From Taxillus chinensis (taxonomy: Eukaryota > Streptophyta > Magnoliopsida > Santalales > Loranthaceae): DNA of 64,000 nucleotides. The DNA is taken from assembly GCA_023512835.1 (NCBI GenBank), contig CM042087.1, forward strand, positions 4,870,021 through 4,934,020, in the 5' to 3' direction. Below the pieces are notes generated by a model. It worked only from the letters and a program-made list of their open reading frames with translations, was not told where the DNA came from and did not search any database. Positions 1-10,950 of the stretch are shown piece after piece (position 1 is the first letter of the stretch; every line of letters begins with the position of its first letter). The translations under genes were made by a program, and so were the position numbers.

Positions 1-2983
1 AGCTGGACCGACGAGGGAGCTATGGGGCAATATTACCCATAGGCTTGCCACCCTAACCTTTGAGGAGGAAGGTAACTTAGAGAAAAGGGTGTGGCCGGAT
101 GTTGTCGAGAATTTCCAGGATGTCTTTCCTGGGGAGTTGTTGGAGTTGCCTCCACACGAAGTATCGAGTTCACGGTTGAACTGTTGCCGGGGGTGGGACC
201 CATCTCACAAGTAGCATATCGGATGGGACTTGCCGAGTTGCGGGAGTTTCGAAGCGGATAAAGGAATTGGGAGATAAAGGTTTTATCCGTCCTAGTACCT
301 CACCTTGGGGTGCACCGGTCTTGTTTGCTAAGAAGGCGGATGGTTCGTTGCGACTTTGCATTGATTATCGGAAGTGAATCAAGTAACGGTAAAGAACAAG
401 TACCCTTTACCGCGGATTGATGACTTATTCGACCAGTTGAGTGGAGCACGGTGGTTCTCAAAAATCGATCTGCGTTCGGGATATCATCAATTGAGGGTCG
501 GGAGCGAAGACATCCCTAAGATGGCGTTCAGGTGCGGATACGGACACTATGAGTGGTTAGTGATGCCTTTTGGGCTCACGAACGCACCTCTTGTGTTCAT
601 GCATCTAATGAATCAGGTATTTGCCCCATACCTGGATTCCTTCGTGGTGGTATTTATTGACGACATCCTTGTGTACTCCAAAACCCAAGCCGAGCATGAG
701 GAGCACTTGGCCGTGGTGTTGCAGAACTACGAGATCATCACTTGTATGCTAAATTTAGCAAGTGTGACTTCCGGATGCAAGAGGTGCATTTTCTTGGGCA
801 TGTAGTATCTGCCGAAGGAGTTAGAGTGGACCCAACCAAGATTGAGTCCGTAGCATCTTGGAAGAGGCCCACAAATGTTTTTGAGATCCGGAGTTTCTTG
901 GGTCCGGCAGGGTATTACCGGCGTTTTGTGGAAGGGTTTTCTCGGTTGGCGGCGCCCATGACGGCTCTTACACGGAAGGGAGCCAAATTCGAGTGGACGG
1001 ACAAGTGCCGCAGACATTCGAGGAGTTGAAGACTCGCTTGACTACCGCACCAGGTGTTGAGTCTACCGGAGGAGGGAGTGCCATTCGAGGTGTATTGTGA
1101 TGCGTCTCGCGTTGGACCGGGGTGTGTTCCGATGCAAGAACGCCAAGTCATAGCATATGGCTCGCGACAACTGAAGTCCCATGAGCAAAACTACCCAACA
1201 CACGACCTGGTAGCGAGCGATTATTTTTGCCCTGAAGTCTTGGCGACATTACCTGTTGGGAGAGAAATTTGTGGTATATACCGACCACAAAAGCCTACTT
1301 GATATCTTCACCCAGAGAGACCTAAATTGCGACAACGGAGGTGGGTAGAGTACCTGCAAATGTTTGACTTCATGCTCTCCTACACGCCTGGGAAGGGAAA
1401 TTTAGTAGCCGACGCGCTAAGTAGAAAAGGGAAAGCCGAGGTTTCCATGAGAGAATGGAAAATGATGGAGCAATGGCGGTGCTTCAGGTGCAACCTGTTT
1501 CGGCGAAGTGAGGGAGCTATCCTGTGTCCTCTCACCGTGATACCAGGAGTTGTATCGGCGTGTCCGTGAGGGACAGTTAGGCGACGTGGATCGTGAGGTG
1601 ATCCGGGCCCAGATAGAGGCCGGAGAGCTGTCGAGAACCGGACGAAGGAGTTGAGCATGAGCTGAAATTTCGGAGGCGTCTGATAGTACCACCTCCCTTG
1701 CGTGAGGATGTCTTGAGGGAATTTCATCATTCCCGTTTGGCTGTACATCCAGGAGGAACTAAGATGTATCATGCCGTTCGCGCACGGTTCCGGTGGCCGG
1801 GGCTGAAACGAAGTGTAGCGAGTTTGTTTCCAGGTGCCTTACCTGTCGGCAAGTGAAGGCGAACACCAACGACCCGCTGGCCAATTGCGGCCTTTACCTG
1901 TGGCCGAGTGGAAGTGGGAGCATATTACCATGGACTTCGTGACGGGACTTCCTACCACTTCTGGGAGGAAGGACATGATTTGGGTCATAGTGGACCGCTT
2001 AACTAAGTCAGCCCATTTCTTGGCAATTCGAGAGCGCGACTCTATCGGCACGTTAAGCCAGTTGTATGTTGACGAGATTGTCCGCTTACACGGAGTGCCC
2101 TTGTCTATTGTTTCGGACAGGGATGCGCGGTTTACATCCCGGTTTTGGGGAGGTCTGCAGGAAGCCTTGGGAACCCGACTTAATTTGAGTACCGCATTCC
2201 ATCCTGAGACTGATGGTCAGTCCGAGAGGACCATTCAAACATTGGAAGACTTGTTGAGGGCTTGTGTACTTGATTTTGGAGGATCATGGGCTTCCCACCT
2301 TCCTCCTGGTGGAGTTTGCCTATAATAACGGCTACCGGTCTTCGATTGGGATGGCCCCGTTTGAGGCATTGTATGGCCGACCGTGTCGGTCTCCATTATG
2401 TTGGGCGAAAGCTGGAGAGGCAGCTATGTTAGGACCTCAACTGGTCCAGGAGGCTACGGCAAAAGTTCACTGATTCGGCAACGCCTTCTTACACTTAGAG
2501 CGAGACGAAGTCTTATGTAGATCGCCGACGCCGACCGTTGGAGTTTTTGGTGGGAGACCACATATTCCTTCGTGTTTCTCCACCGGAGAGGGCATAAGAG
2601 ATTTGGGACCTGGGTCCAAGTTGTCCCCTCGGTACATTGGACCGTTCGAGATTTTGAGCAGAGTTGGACCTGTTGCTTATAGGTTGGCGTTACCACCTAG
2701 TTTGAGCAGAGTTCATAATGTTTTCCATGTATCCCAATTGCGGAAATATCATCCAGATCCCACACACGTGCTAGAATTGGGTACCCTGGATCTTGGAGAG
2801 GATGTGTCTGTTGTCGAGGCACCCATCCGTATTGTAGATAGGCGCGAGACGCAGCTGAGAGGTAAGACTATTCCGTTGGTTCGGGTGTTGTGGCAACACC
2901 GAGGGCTGGAGGAAGAGACCTGGGAACGTGAGACTGAGATGCGTGCTCATTATCCTGATCTGTTCGAGGACAAACAACTCTGA
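1..2983 (+). pseudogene. Tekay/Del-type chromovirus pol, 3' part, frameshifted
   Basis: This is the decayed pol of a Ty3-gypsy element that begins left of the window. Domains appear in the usual order but switch frame repeatedly. The protease-RT linker lies at about 40-370. Reverse transcriptase (374-1029) has the active-site motif FIDDILVYS. RNase H (about 1054-1420) has EVYCDAS and ends in the typical ADALSRKGK. The integrase zinc-binding region is near 1720-1850. The integrase core (1834-2450) keeps the DDE residues in MDFV, SDRD and GQSERT. The chromodomain-bearing C-terminus (2603-2983) ends LFEDKQL. Breaks are mostly single-base indels, for example at 374 where LNQVTVKN is out of frame with the preceding YRK. 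Family assignment is confident. No functional product is expected. Confidence 0.93.
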
Positions 2984-3202
2984 AGGAGGGGAGGAGGGCA
3001 AGCATCAAACTTCAAATCAGGTATTTGCCCAACTAGTCATCGCTACATGACCATGTGGAGTGTATCAATGTGTGAAATAATTTGTGATTTGTTGTGTATT
3101 AATTTGTGCTAGAGGGTGTTAGAGGCCTATGCATTGGTTGTGATTGTTTTCTTTCATTCCACCTTTTCTTTTCGAGGACGAAAAGTCTTAAGGGGGAGAG
3201 GA
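2984..3202 (+). other. 3' untranslated segment with hairpin and polypurine tract
   Basis: This stretch lies between the pol stop and the 3' LTR. It contains a perfect 7-bp stem with an AGGA loop (3168-3185, CTTTTCG-AGGA-CGAAAAG). The polypurine tract that primes plus-strand DNA synthesis follows at 3190-3202 (AAGGGGGAGAGGA), directly before the LTR. Confidence 0.85.
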
Positions 3203-4152
3203 TGTAAGGACCCGTACCTTGAGTTAGTCACAGTTTTGCCTTCTGAGATAAAGTGTAAATGTTGTGCTGAGTTTACATGTTGAGATGTAATGCTATGCTG
3301 TTCTGTTGATCTGTTTGAGACTGAGCTGAGATATGGGCCAGGCACAATAGCTGGACCCCTTTGAGATTTGGCCAGGACGTGGTCCTGAGTCTCGGTGTAG
3401 CACTCACGACGGTGGGCTAAGTCTACACCCATTCCTGAGGGTAGGTATGGCGCCCGAGGAGGTGGTTGACCATATCTGACTCGGGTGGAAAATGTTGCAT
3501 TGGTGTCCATGCAACATTCGCCTGGATGTGGTATGTCATGTCGCCGTGGTGGCGGGGTGTCCTCTCGCCCTCCGGTGCGAGCTCAGGTAAAGAGTGTTTA
3601 CCTGGGTGATGTTTGCTGCTTTAGCCTTAGGCACGACACGAGCACAAGCATACACATATCATGCATGTTGTAGAGCGGGACGGGTCTGGGGAGACTGGAT
3701 CCCTACTGAGCTATGGTTTGCTCACCCCTCCTATAAACTGTTCTTTTGCAGGGTTTAGTAGGCGGTAGGTGAAGGCTGAGGAGCTAGGCCCCTGGGACTG
3801 GGAGTTTATGCTATTTCCTTTGTTGTACTTTGGTTTTCTGTTCTGGAATTTGGTTTGGTTTTATTTGTAACAGTACACCTGGCTTCATAGGGGTTTTTCC
3901 CCGACTGGGTTGTAATAAACATTTAGTCTTTGAAATGAAATAAAATGAGATGTTGTTATCCAATTTGTGTTTGTGTGCATGGTTTGGGAGCAGGAGCATG
4001 CCCCTTGGCATGTTAGCCTGATTGTGCAGGTTTGGGACAGCACCCGTGCTAGAAGTCCTTTTAAGGTGCTTTGCACCAACCCCTTGTCCCTTCGGGTGCG
4101 GGCATGGGCAGTCACTACTCATTTCCAAGTGGAAGGAAATTGGGGCGTGACA
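3203..4152 (+). mobile_element. 3' LTR of the left chromovirus (950 bp)
   Basis: The LTR begins TGTAAGGACCCG immediately after the polypurine tract and ends GGGGCGTGACA, giving TG...CA ends. It belongs to the element whose pol precedes it. The 5' LTR lies outside the window, so age and target duplication cannot be read. It carries the TACTGAGCT...GCTCACCCC...CAG module at 3703-3752 that recurs in the other gypsy LTRs here. Confidence 0.9.
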
Positions 4153-4829
4153 GCTAGGGACACCACAGGTCCCACATATGGCTGTTTAGTAGTGATTTAA
4201 ATTCTCAGGAGTTGTTTGCGGGAATTTCGTCGATGATTGAGTTGTTCAATGTGAACCCTTAATAAATGGATTGTGATGCAATTGATATTATAATTTATGA
4301 TTTTATGTAAGCTTACTGTGGGATAGTTGGACACTACACGGACACAAGCATATACTAAGCATTTAGATCTAAGAATTTATGTAGTGGGGTACTGGAGATG
4401 GGGATCACCTACTGGCACACGTGCTCACCCTACTTTATTTTTATTTCCTACAGGTTGTAGGGGATAGCCGTTGGAGCCATAGCAGAGCAGGTCGGGACCT
4501 CATTATGTAGGATTCCTTTTTATGGATTTATTTATTGGTTTGATTATTTATTTATTTTTTTCGAACTTGGGTCCGTGACAATTGTATTAACTTGGATAGC
4601 TGGACCTTGTTACTTTGTATTTATGGGTGTTGATTGAATTCAGTAATATTGATTGCACTGATAATTATTGGTTGATTGCATGTTGTATTTGGATCATTGG
4701 TACGTACAATGCTACCCCCGTTGTAGTATTGTACAGGAATGGATCACTCTCCAACCCCTCGACCTCTGGAGTAGGCGTGGGGAAGTCGCATTCCTGGTTC
4801 TGTGGGTTTCAGAATTTGGGGCCGTGACA
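4153..4829 (+). mobile_element. Truncated gypsy LTR, 3' part
   Basis: The segment ends GGGGCCGTGACA like a Tekay-type LTR and has the conserved CACCTACTGG...GCTCACCCT...CCTACAG block at about 4407-4454. It is related to the minus-strand fragment at 18848-19338, which has the same block and tail. The 5' part and any internal region are missing. The exact left edge is uncertain. Confidence 0.65.
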
Positions 4830-5170
4830 AGCCAACTGTTTCCAGTCAGAACTTTGGGTCAAGATCTTCGAAGCTGGGCTTCAAGCTTCAAGGCTGGGTA
4901 TTGGTCCTTTGAGCTATTTCTATCATCTCCCAACCCAGATTTCGTGTATAAAATAAATCCCTATGCCTTAGAGGTATGGAATTTTGTTGTTTGCTTGATA
5001 CGAAATATTACGTGGTATGGACGCAGTTGTGGGTCTAGAACCTCATGGCTGTCGGAAATCCTGTTGGTAGGGTTTTGTTGATTTGATTGGCTGATCAACC
5101 GAGGTCCCATTTAGGGCTGGCTAGAGACCGGGGTCCCCTACATGGCTAGTTGATAGTGGAAGGTCCCACA
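4830..5170. other. Unassigned DNA between LTR remnants
   Basis: No gene or clear repeat boundary is visible. Phrases such as GGTCCCACAT recur near 4166 and 5163, which hints at a duplicated or older LTR-derived stretch. No function can be given. Confidence 0.4.
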
Positions 5171-5946
5171 TGTCACGACCCAAGGATTCCTCGAGTCGTG
5201 ACACATGGGTGGCTGCTTTTATGCTATGGTCCCACTATGGCAGGCAAGTTGTAAGAGCCTTGCCCCATGCTGATCAGCTGTGTTGTAAAGTCTGTGTGAC
5301 TTGATTATGTGTTTTAAAGTCTGTGTGACTTGATTATATGTTTTAAAGTCTGTGTGACTTGATTGTGTGAACCTTGTGTGTCTATGCTTTGATTGTACTG
5401 CGTAGTACTAAGTTGTGTGAACGTTGTTTCGTGTATGTTTATGCTTTCATTGGTATTGCGTAGGAACTGTGTGGATTATTGCAGAATTATACATTCACTG
5501 GCGCATGTATACATGGGTAGTGTATTGTAGGTCACCTACTGAGCCTTTGTGCTCACCCTAGATTGTTGCCTTGATTTTCAGGTTTAGATAAGAGGTAGCC
5601 TTGGGGATTGCCGTCGAGCAGATCAAGTAGACCAGACCCCCTTTTGATGTATGGGACCATGTCCATTCTGCTCATTTTGTATTATTGATGTATTTTCTTC
5701 CCGTACATGGGTCCGTGGTTGTTGTACTGTATCTTATGATATGTATGCTATTATATGACAATATTTTCATTCAGTTGCATGGTTTTGGGAGTACAGGAAT
5801 ACCCTTGTTGTATGATTGTACAAGTGTATTTGGGCAGCACCCACTATGAGTCCTTTTTCGTGCTATTCACTAACCCTTTGCCCTCGGGTGCAGGTTGGGG
5901 TAGTCATGTGCCCAATTTCGGGTCTCCTGGAGTTGGGGGTGTGACA
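5171..5946 (+). mobile_element. Degenerate gypsy LTR remnant
   Basis: It starts TGTCACGACCC and ends GGGTGTGACA, the ends typical of this LTR group. The conserved CTACTGAGCC...GCTCACCCT...TTTTCAG block is at 5534-5581. An early 33-bp stretch (5171-5203) is an imperfect inverted repeat of the two LTR ends, so the 5' part may be rearranged. I see no matching target duplication. Confidence 0.55.
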
Positions 5947-6234
5947 TGGGTAGTGGGTGACCCAAACCTGCCCCAAATGAGTTCGGGTCAGGGCGGGGTG
6001 GGACTAATGAGTGCCACAGGTCGGGTATTTTAAGATAAAAGTATTTAAAAAAAACTTTTAAAATGTAGGGTCGGGGCAGGGTGGCCAATACCCGTGACTG
6101 CCCCGTTACCTCATCATGGCGGGGCGGGTTGGGAAAAAGGACTCGGGGAGTGGCGGTTCGGGCTAGAATTGTCATCCCTACCCTTGATTCTTCACTCCTT
6201 TTCTATTTCGTTGGATTGCATTCCGTAAGAAAGG
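5947..6234. other. G-rich degenerate repeat, unclassified
   Basis: The stretch is dominated by GGGTCGGG/GGGGCGGG words and ends near 6180 in TTGTCATCCCTAC. Read on the minus strand that is TAGGGATGACAA, which resembles the ends of plant hAT-type elements. The opposite terminus and a target duplication were not found, so the classification is tentative. Confidence 0.3.
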
Positions 6235-6235
6235 T

Positions 6236-6375
6236 AATCCACACAGGACAACTTGTCCATGATTCTCAACAAGATCTTAGCTCATCCACACAGGACAGCT
6301 TGTCCATGATCCAAAATAGGATCCCAGCTTTTCCACACAAGACAGCTTGTCCACGATCATCAATAGGATCCCAAC
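6236..6375 (-). repeat. About 57-bp minisatellite, three units, in LTR-B
   Basis: Three diverged units each contain TCCACACARGACARCTTGTC followed by an ATGATC/ACGATC word. Every unit includes the short palindrome GGACA(A/G)CTTGTCC. The LTR-B copy at 24463 has only one such unit, so the array expanded in this copy. Confidence 0.75.
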
Positions 6376-7457
6376 TTAGGGCACACAGCCCTAGCACTAT
6401 GAGCTCAACAGCTCAACCCAGGCATTTACCTGTCACGTTAACCACATAGCATAACCTGTGCATTAAGGTGAGAATCCACAACAAGTAATGGAGTCGAAGG
6501 TTAAGATCCTCAAATCAACACACTAACACCAGTATGGCATTAGGGTTCCCAACACTCCCTCTATAACCGAGGCCAGTCTTCTCAAATCGATCCTCATGCC
6601 TTGACCAAGGAAGTGGATTTTTCGTAGAAGGTGTTTTTTTGAAATAAAAATTCCTGACATTGATTTCTCATATCATAACTAAGATAATCTGATTTTTGGA
6701 GATTTTTCTGAGTGGTCTAACCCCACTTCACAAATAGTCACCTCAACCAAAAATTAGATTTTTTCAGAATTTAGTGCTAATTTCTATTTTTCACATTTTG
6801 AAAGAGTGAGAATTTGATTTTCTAGTATTTTTCTTTGAATCCAAATAGGTGGTATTTCCGTATTTATGTTGTAACTTAAGTATAATACTTATGTGTGGAG
6901 AGGCATAAAGGTTACAATGTAAATGGTTCAGTGTTCGAAACTGTACTTTAAAATTGTCTTCGAAACTGCCTTTGAAACTGCCTTTGAAACTACCTTTGAA
7001 CCTTCCTTAGAACCTACCTTCGAACCTTCAAAACTACATTCAAAACTACATTTGAAACATCTAATTCCAGAGTTGATTTCATCGACTGTTCACTACCTTG
7101 AGGCTGTCTCAAATCCTCGACCTCACAGTTCGCTAAGGTTATTGTTCATCATCATTTTTAGCCTGTTTCTCGTCTGGATTCAATCCAGCAACCCCCAAAC
7201 CCTCCAAAACCTCACAAAACTCATACCTAATACTACATATTAGGTTTTAATCATGTTTTATGTAATTAAGTCACAAGATTCAACCCAAAATTGGGTTTCC
7301 CCCAAAACCTAGGGTTCATTCCCAAATCTATGATTTCACTCAAATCATGCATGCTAATCTCACTAGGATTCATGTAAAGAGATAGAATCACCTACTTGGA
7401 CTGATTTCTTGAGATCCACGAGCTCCACTTGCCCCAAATCACCAAGGCTTCAAGATT

Positions 7458-7462
<5 letters not shown>

Positions 7463-7514
<52 letters not shown>
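7463..7514. repeat. (CT)26 microsatellite
   Basis: This is an uninterrupted CT run, which is GA in LTR-sense orientation, in the leader part of the inverted LTR-B. Equivalent GA runs occur at the same place in the chromovirus LTRs (about 19967, 20679, 32779 and 43810). Confidence 0.95.
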
Positions 7515-7515
<1 letters not shown>

Positions 7516-7917
7516 AACGCACTAATGCAATAGCGTAATGCAGAAGCTCACTTGCTTTTCCTCCTATTTATATTGCCTCTCTTGTTAATTAATCATTAAT
7601 TAATCAGCATCCAAAATAATAATTGACATTTTTGACCTCCTGAGTCACGAACACCAAATTGAGCTTTAGTATAGTCAAAATGATCAAATTGACGAGCACG
7701 TCACTATCTAGATATTTTTCAACCCAATTGACCACTCAAACGTAAGGTCCATTAACAAACCCCGAGAAAGTCAACAATCAGGCCACTCAGGGCCTCAGCC
7801 CGGAATCAGGCCCAAGTACAGTTAAAATGCTCACATTGACGAACACAATGTCGTTCAGATGTTTCCAGTAGCCTAGCATAGCTATCTCTCAGTCCTAATC
7901 AAATACGGGTCTTTACA

Positions 7918-8440
7918 ATCATGGACAAGCTTCCTGTTATGGATAAAGTGGGTCTTGATGTTGTTTGCAGGTTGAGTCCTAATGATTGTGCAAACTACAT
8001 TGCACACGAATACACTGAATATGTAGTATAGACTTATTTGTTTTACATAGTCAAGTGATGTGGAGTTATGGGGTCGCCTACTGAGCTTGTAGCTCACCCC
8101 TACTTCGTTGTTTACCCTTTCAGGTGTGACCCGAGACTAGTGGAGGACGTGCCCACTACTCTGATGTATGATACAATGTTGTATTCTATATTGATTATGT
8201 GCTATATCCTAGACATGAGTCCATGGACAGTTGTATTTGCATATGATTGTTTGACATATTGTATGCATGATAATGTATAGGAAAATAAATTATTACCTTT
8301 GATGTATGACTATATAAATTTGCATGATCGAAATAGCACTCGCGGTGTAGTCTTTATTGGTACTTGTCACCAACCCCTTGACCCTTCGGGTGTGGGCAAG
8401 ACAAAGTCACGTTCCTAGTTCCGGGTTCTTTGGAATTCGG
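7918..8440 (+). mobile_element. 3' part of the same solo LTR-B, split by a CACTA
   Basis: It matches LTR-B from ATCRTGGACAAG (24463) onward, including CTACTGAGCTTGTAGCTCAC and the TTTCAG acceptor-like site at 8120. It is interrupted after GGAATTCGG by the CACTA element. The last 13 bases of the LTR (CGGGGGTGTGACA) lie at 13401-13413, where CGG is the 3-bp duplication. Confidence 0.85.
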
Positions 8441-8599
8441 CACTACAAGAAATCAGGCCTACTGTAACATCAAAAGATAATACTACTGAAAAAGTGTTAT
8501 AATATGTAGGTATTAGAAAAAAGTGGTAAGTTGAATTTGATTACGCGCCTAGTTATTTTCAATACGTAGGGTGTTTTTGGCGAAATGTAAGTGTTACCG

Positions 8600-9060
8600 G
8601 CACCCAAATTAAACCCCCCTCTTTTGCTCACCAAATTAAATCAGCTTTCACCCGACCATACTGTTCATCCGCCCTAAACCAAACTGCTCTCTCCCAAACG
8701 CTCTCTTCTCTCTCCTACGATTCTTGATCCCGTTGGTGCGCCTCCGTGCGGCTGCACGTCATCCGGCTGCTTCGGCCATCATGCGGCGTCTCACGGCAGC
8801 CAGGTGGCGCGGAAGCTCCCTCTCTTCTCTATTTCAGGCGTTCCCCTGACGTCTAGCCGGATCACACCCCTTTGCTTGGCTCGCTTGATTCCATGGATCG
8901 CGTCATCGCGCGGTGCTTCTCCTCGGCGGACAGCTCTAAGCGTCGGCCTTGGGACCTCCTCCGGCTGGTGCGGGCTCGCCTGGTCTGTGCGGCTGGGCTT
9001 GGATCGGAGGGGCTTGGCGTGAGCTACTAGGTCTTCACGGTTCTACGCCTGCCAACTGCT
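8600..9060 (+). other. GC-rich segment of unknown origin inside the CACTA
   Basis: A pyrimidine-rich stretch (CTCTCTCCCAAACGCTCTCT) is followed by GC-rich DNA, unlike the AT-rich rest of the element. This looks like a promoter/5'-UTR and first exon taken from a host gene. Reading frames are short (72 codons from 8804) and I do not recognise the protein, so the donor is unknown. Confidence 0.35.
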
Positions 9061-10611
9061 CGACAGAATTCCCCAGTGGTTGTTTTCTTCCTTTTCCATG
9101 AAATATATTCATGATGTACATATACACACACACACCTTGAAAGTGAATATTTTGGTGCCTTAAAATGTTGTAATATGTGCAAATGCTCTTTCCTCAGGAG
9201 AAACCAAGGAATCACATAGATGTAAGACATCGTTTAGACTCAAAAGGCCAAAGGGAAGAAAAGGTTATTGAGTACATGTTCTACTTCATCTTCTTATAGT
9301 TCTAAAGCAATGAATCTGAGTTTACTTATATAAATCCAACTATACGTGTGCCATGTGTAGTTATTTCAGATAGCCTTCTCCTGAGTTTAAAAAAAGTGGA
9401 GAGGTGTGTGTTTATTACGTCGGAAACATTTTCCTTGGGCACCTATTTTTTAAGCTGGATTAAACTCTGATTTTGCAGGCTGATTTAATGCCAAACTTTT
9501 GGAATCATTGTTGCCTTTTTAGTTAAGAAGAATAAAAAAAAAATCAGCTGCAACATTGTCTGGGGAGTTGGCACCCTACAATATTGTACCGTTGGAGGTA
9601 CAATCACTAACCTATGCCATAGGAGTTTTCCCATAAGTAAGTCTCATGATTATAGTGTTGCAAACTTTAGTATTTAACAATATTAATTATCGTGATTATA
9701 GTGTCTCACTAGTACAGCTTTTGCCATAGTTTTCATGTAAAAACTGGCTATTTAAATGTATTGATTTCTATTATGATGAAACTTGAAACCGGAGATGTAT
9801 TTGAGAATCTAGTACATTTGTGTTGTAGAGTAACCATGATCTTGTCATAGCCACATAATTAGATCTGTCATTTATGCCTTCTTGTACCTTTATTTTCTCC
9901 ATGAAATTTAACATGTTTGCTACACATTTGCATGCTAAACAATTTAGGTGAAATAGATGACAAACCTTCTATTTTCGCTTATATGCTTTCATGGGGTGTC
10001 TTGCATGGGAAATTTACAAGCCTATGACTGGATGTTCTAATCTCCATGTGAATTTTACATCTATCTAAACTTTTTTCGTAATTATTCGCAAACTTATCTG
10101 AATGTATGGTTGGCTTTTTAATTGGGATGCCTTGTCTATAAACCATATGCCTTTGAGTTTGTATTTTCCACAAATGCCTAAGCCTGCCCCTTGTCCAGTG
10201 GTGCTTATTTGTAATAATGTTTATGTAAAATATTTGATTTCTACATGTTTCCTCTTAAAATATCTTCTTGATATTTCTATTATCTTGCAATAAATGAAAG
10301 AGTAATGTCTGATCCTCCCTTTTAGTTAGACAATCACATTATAATTTATATTAATACCCTTATTTGATTAACTTCTTTATTTTTATCTACTAATGACAAC
10401 TGATAATTTTTTCTTTCAAAATATGACTTATGCAAATAGACATCTTCTCTTGTCATTGATAATGTTAACTTAGTTTGATCAAGCTTTTCCCTTTTGGAAT
10501 ATAAATCCTAAAATCCTTAATGTTGCTACTGCTCTATTAATGAGGAAAGATATGGATATCTTATTGGTAAAATTCCCAATAAGATACCTTTTTAACAAAG
10601 TTATATGATTT
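9061..10611. other. AT-rich CACTA interior, no recognisable gene
   Basis: There is no ORF above about 65 codons and no repeat structure of note. It may include captured intron sequence upstream of the COPB2 piece, but nothing can be assigned. Confidence 0.5.
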
Positions 10612-10728
10612 GCTCATGACCCTAATTTTATACTCGATGCCCATTCGAAAGGAGTAAATTGTGTTGATTATTTCATAGGTGGTGACAAACCATATCTGAT
10701 CACTGATTCTGATGATCACACTGCTAAG
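10612..10728 (+). pseudogene. Captured COPB2 (coatomer beta-prime) exon fragment
   Basis: Translation from 10618 gives DPNFILDAHSKGVNCVDYF followed by GGDKPYLITDSDDHTAK. I recognise this as part of the N-terminal WD40 propeller of plant coatomer subunit beta-prime, the COPI coat protein of Golgi-to-ER vesicles. The piece ends at an AAG|GT splice donor (10728/10729), so it was taken from genomic DNA with introns. The conserved Gly before SDD is Asp here. The segment that should follow in COPB2 (about 45 residues) is absent and UPF1 sequence stands in its place. Confidence 0.85.
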
Positions 10729-10950
10729 GTTTATCATCTTTTTTATTTCCCTTTGGCTGTATTAATCTTGTAAATGATGATTTTAATTTTTTTTTTCAAT
10801 ATTTTGCTAATCACTTCTTATAAAGATGGATAAAAAATTAGTTTTTTTCCCTTTCTTCTAAAGATGCAAGCATCTTTAGTAGTTTTTTCAATGGCAAGCA
10901 AACACACTAAGCTTTTTGCTAAACAGTTTAATTTGCTGGCTATATTGTAG

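Larger units (their letters stand above)
6235..7917 (-). mobile_element. Inverted 5' part of a solo LTR-B
   Basis: Read on the minus strand this starts at 7917 with TGTAAAGACCCGTATTTG, matching the LTR-B start at 22801. It runs through the GA-rich leader and the GTAGGTG region and ends at the GGACAA-TTGTCC palindrome near 6250. The remaining 3' part follows in the plus orientation from 7918. This piece and the next therefore form one LTR with its 5' section flipped. The left limit is approximate. Confidence 0.75.

Noticed and set aside
5171..5203. A 33-bp sequence with TGTCACGAC...GTCGTGACA ends that could be a tiny transposon
   Set aside because: The ends equal the LTR termini of this family and no target duplication flanks it, so an LTR rearrangement is likelier.
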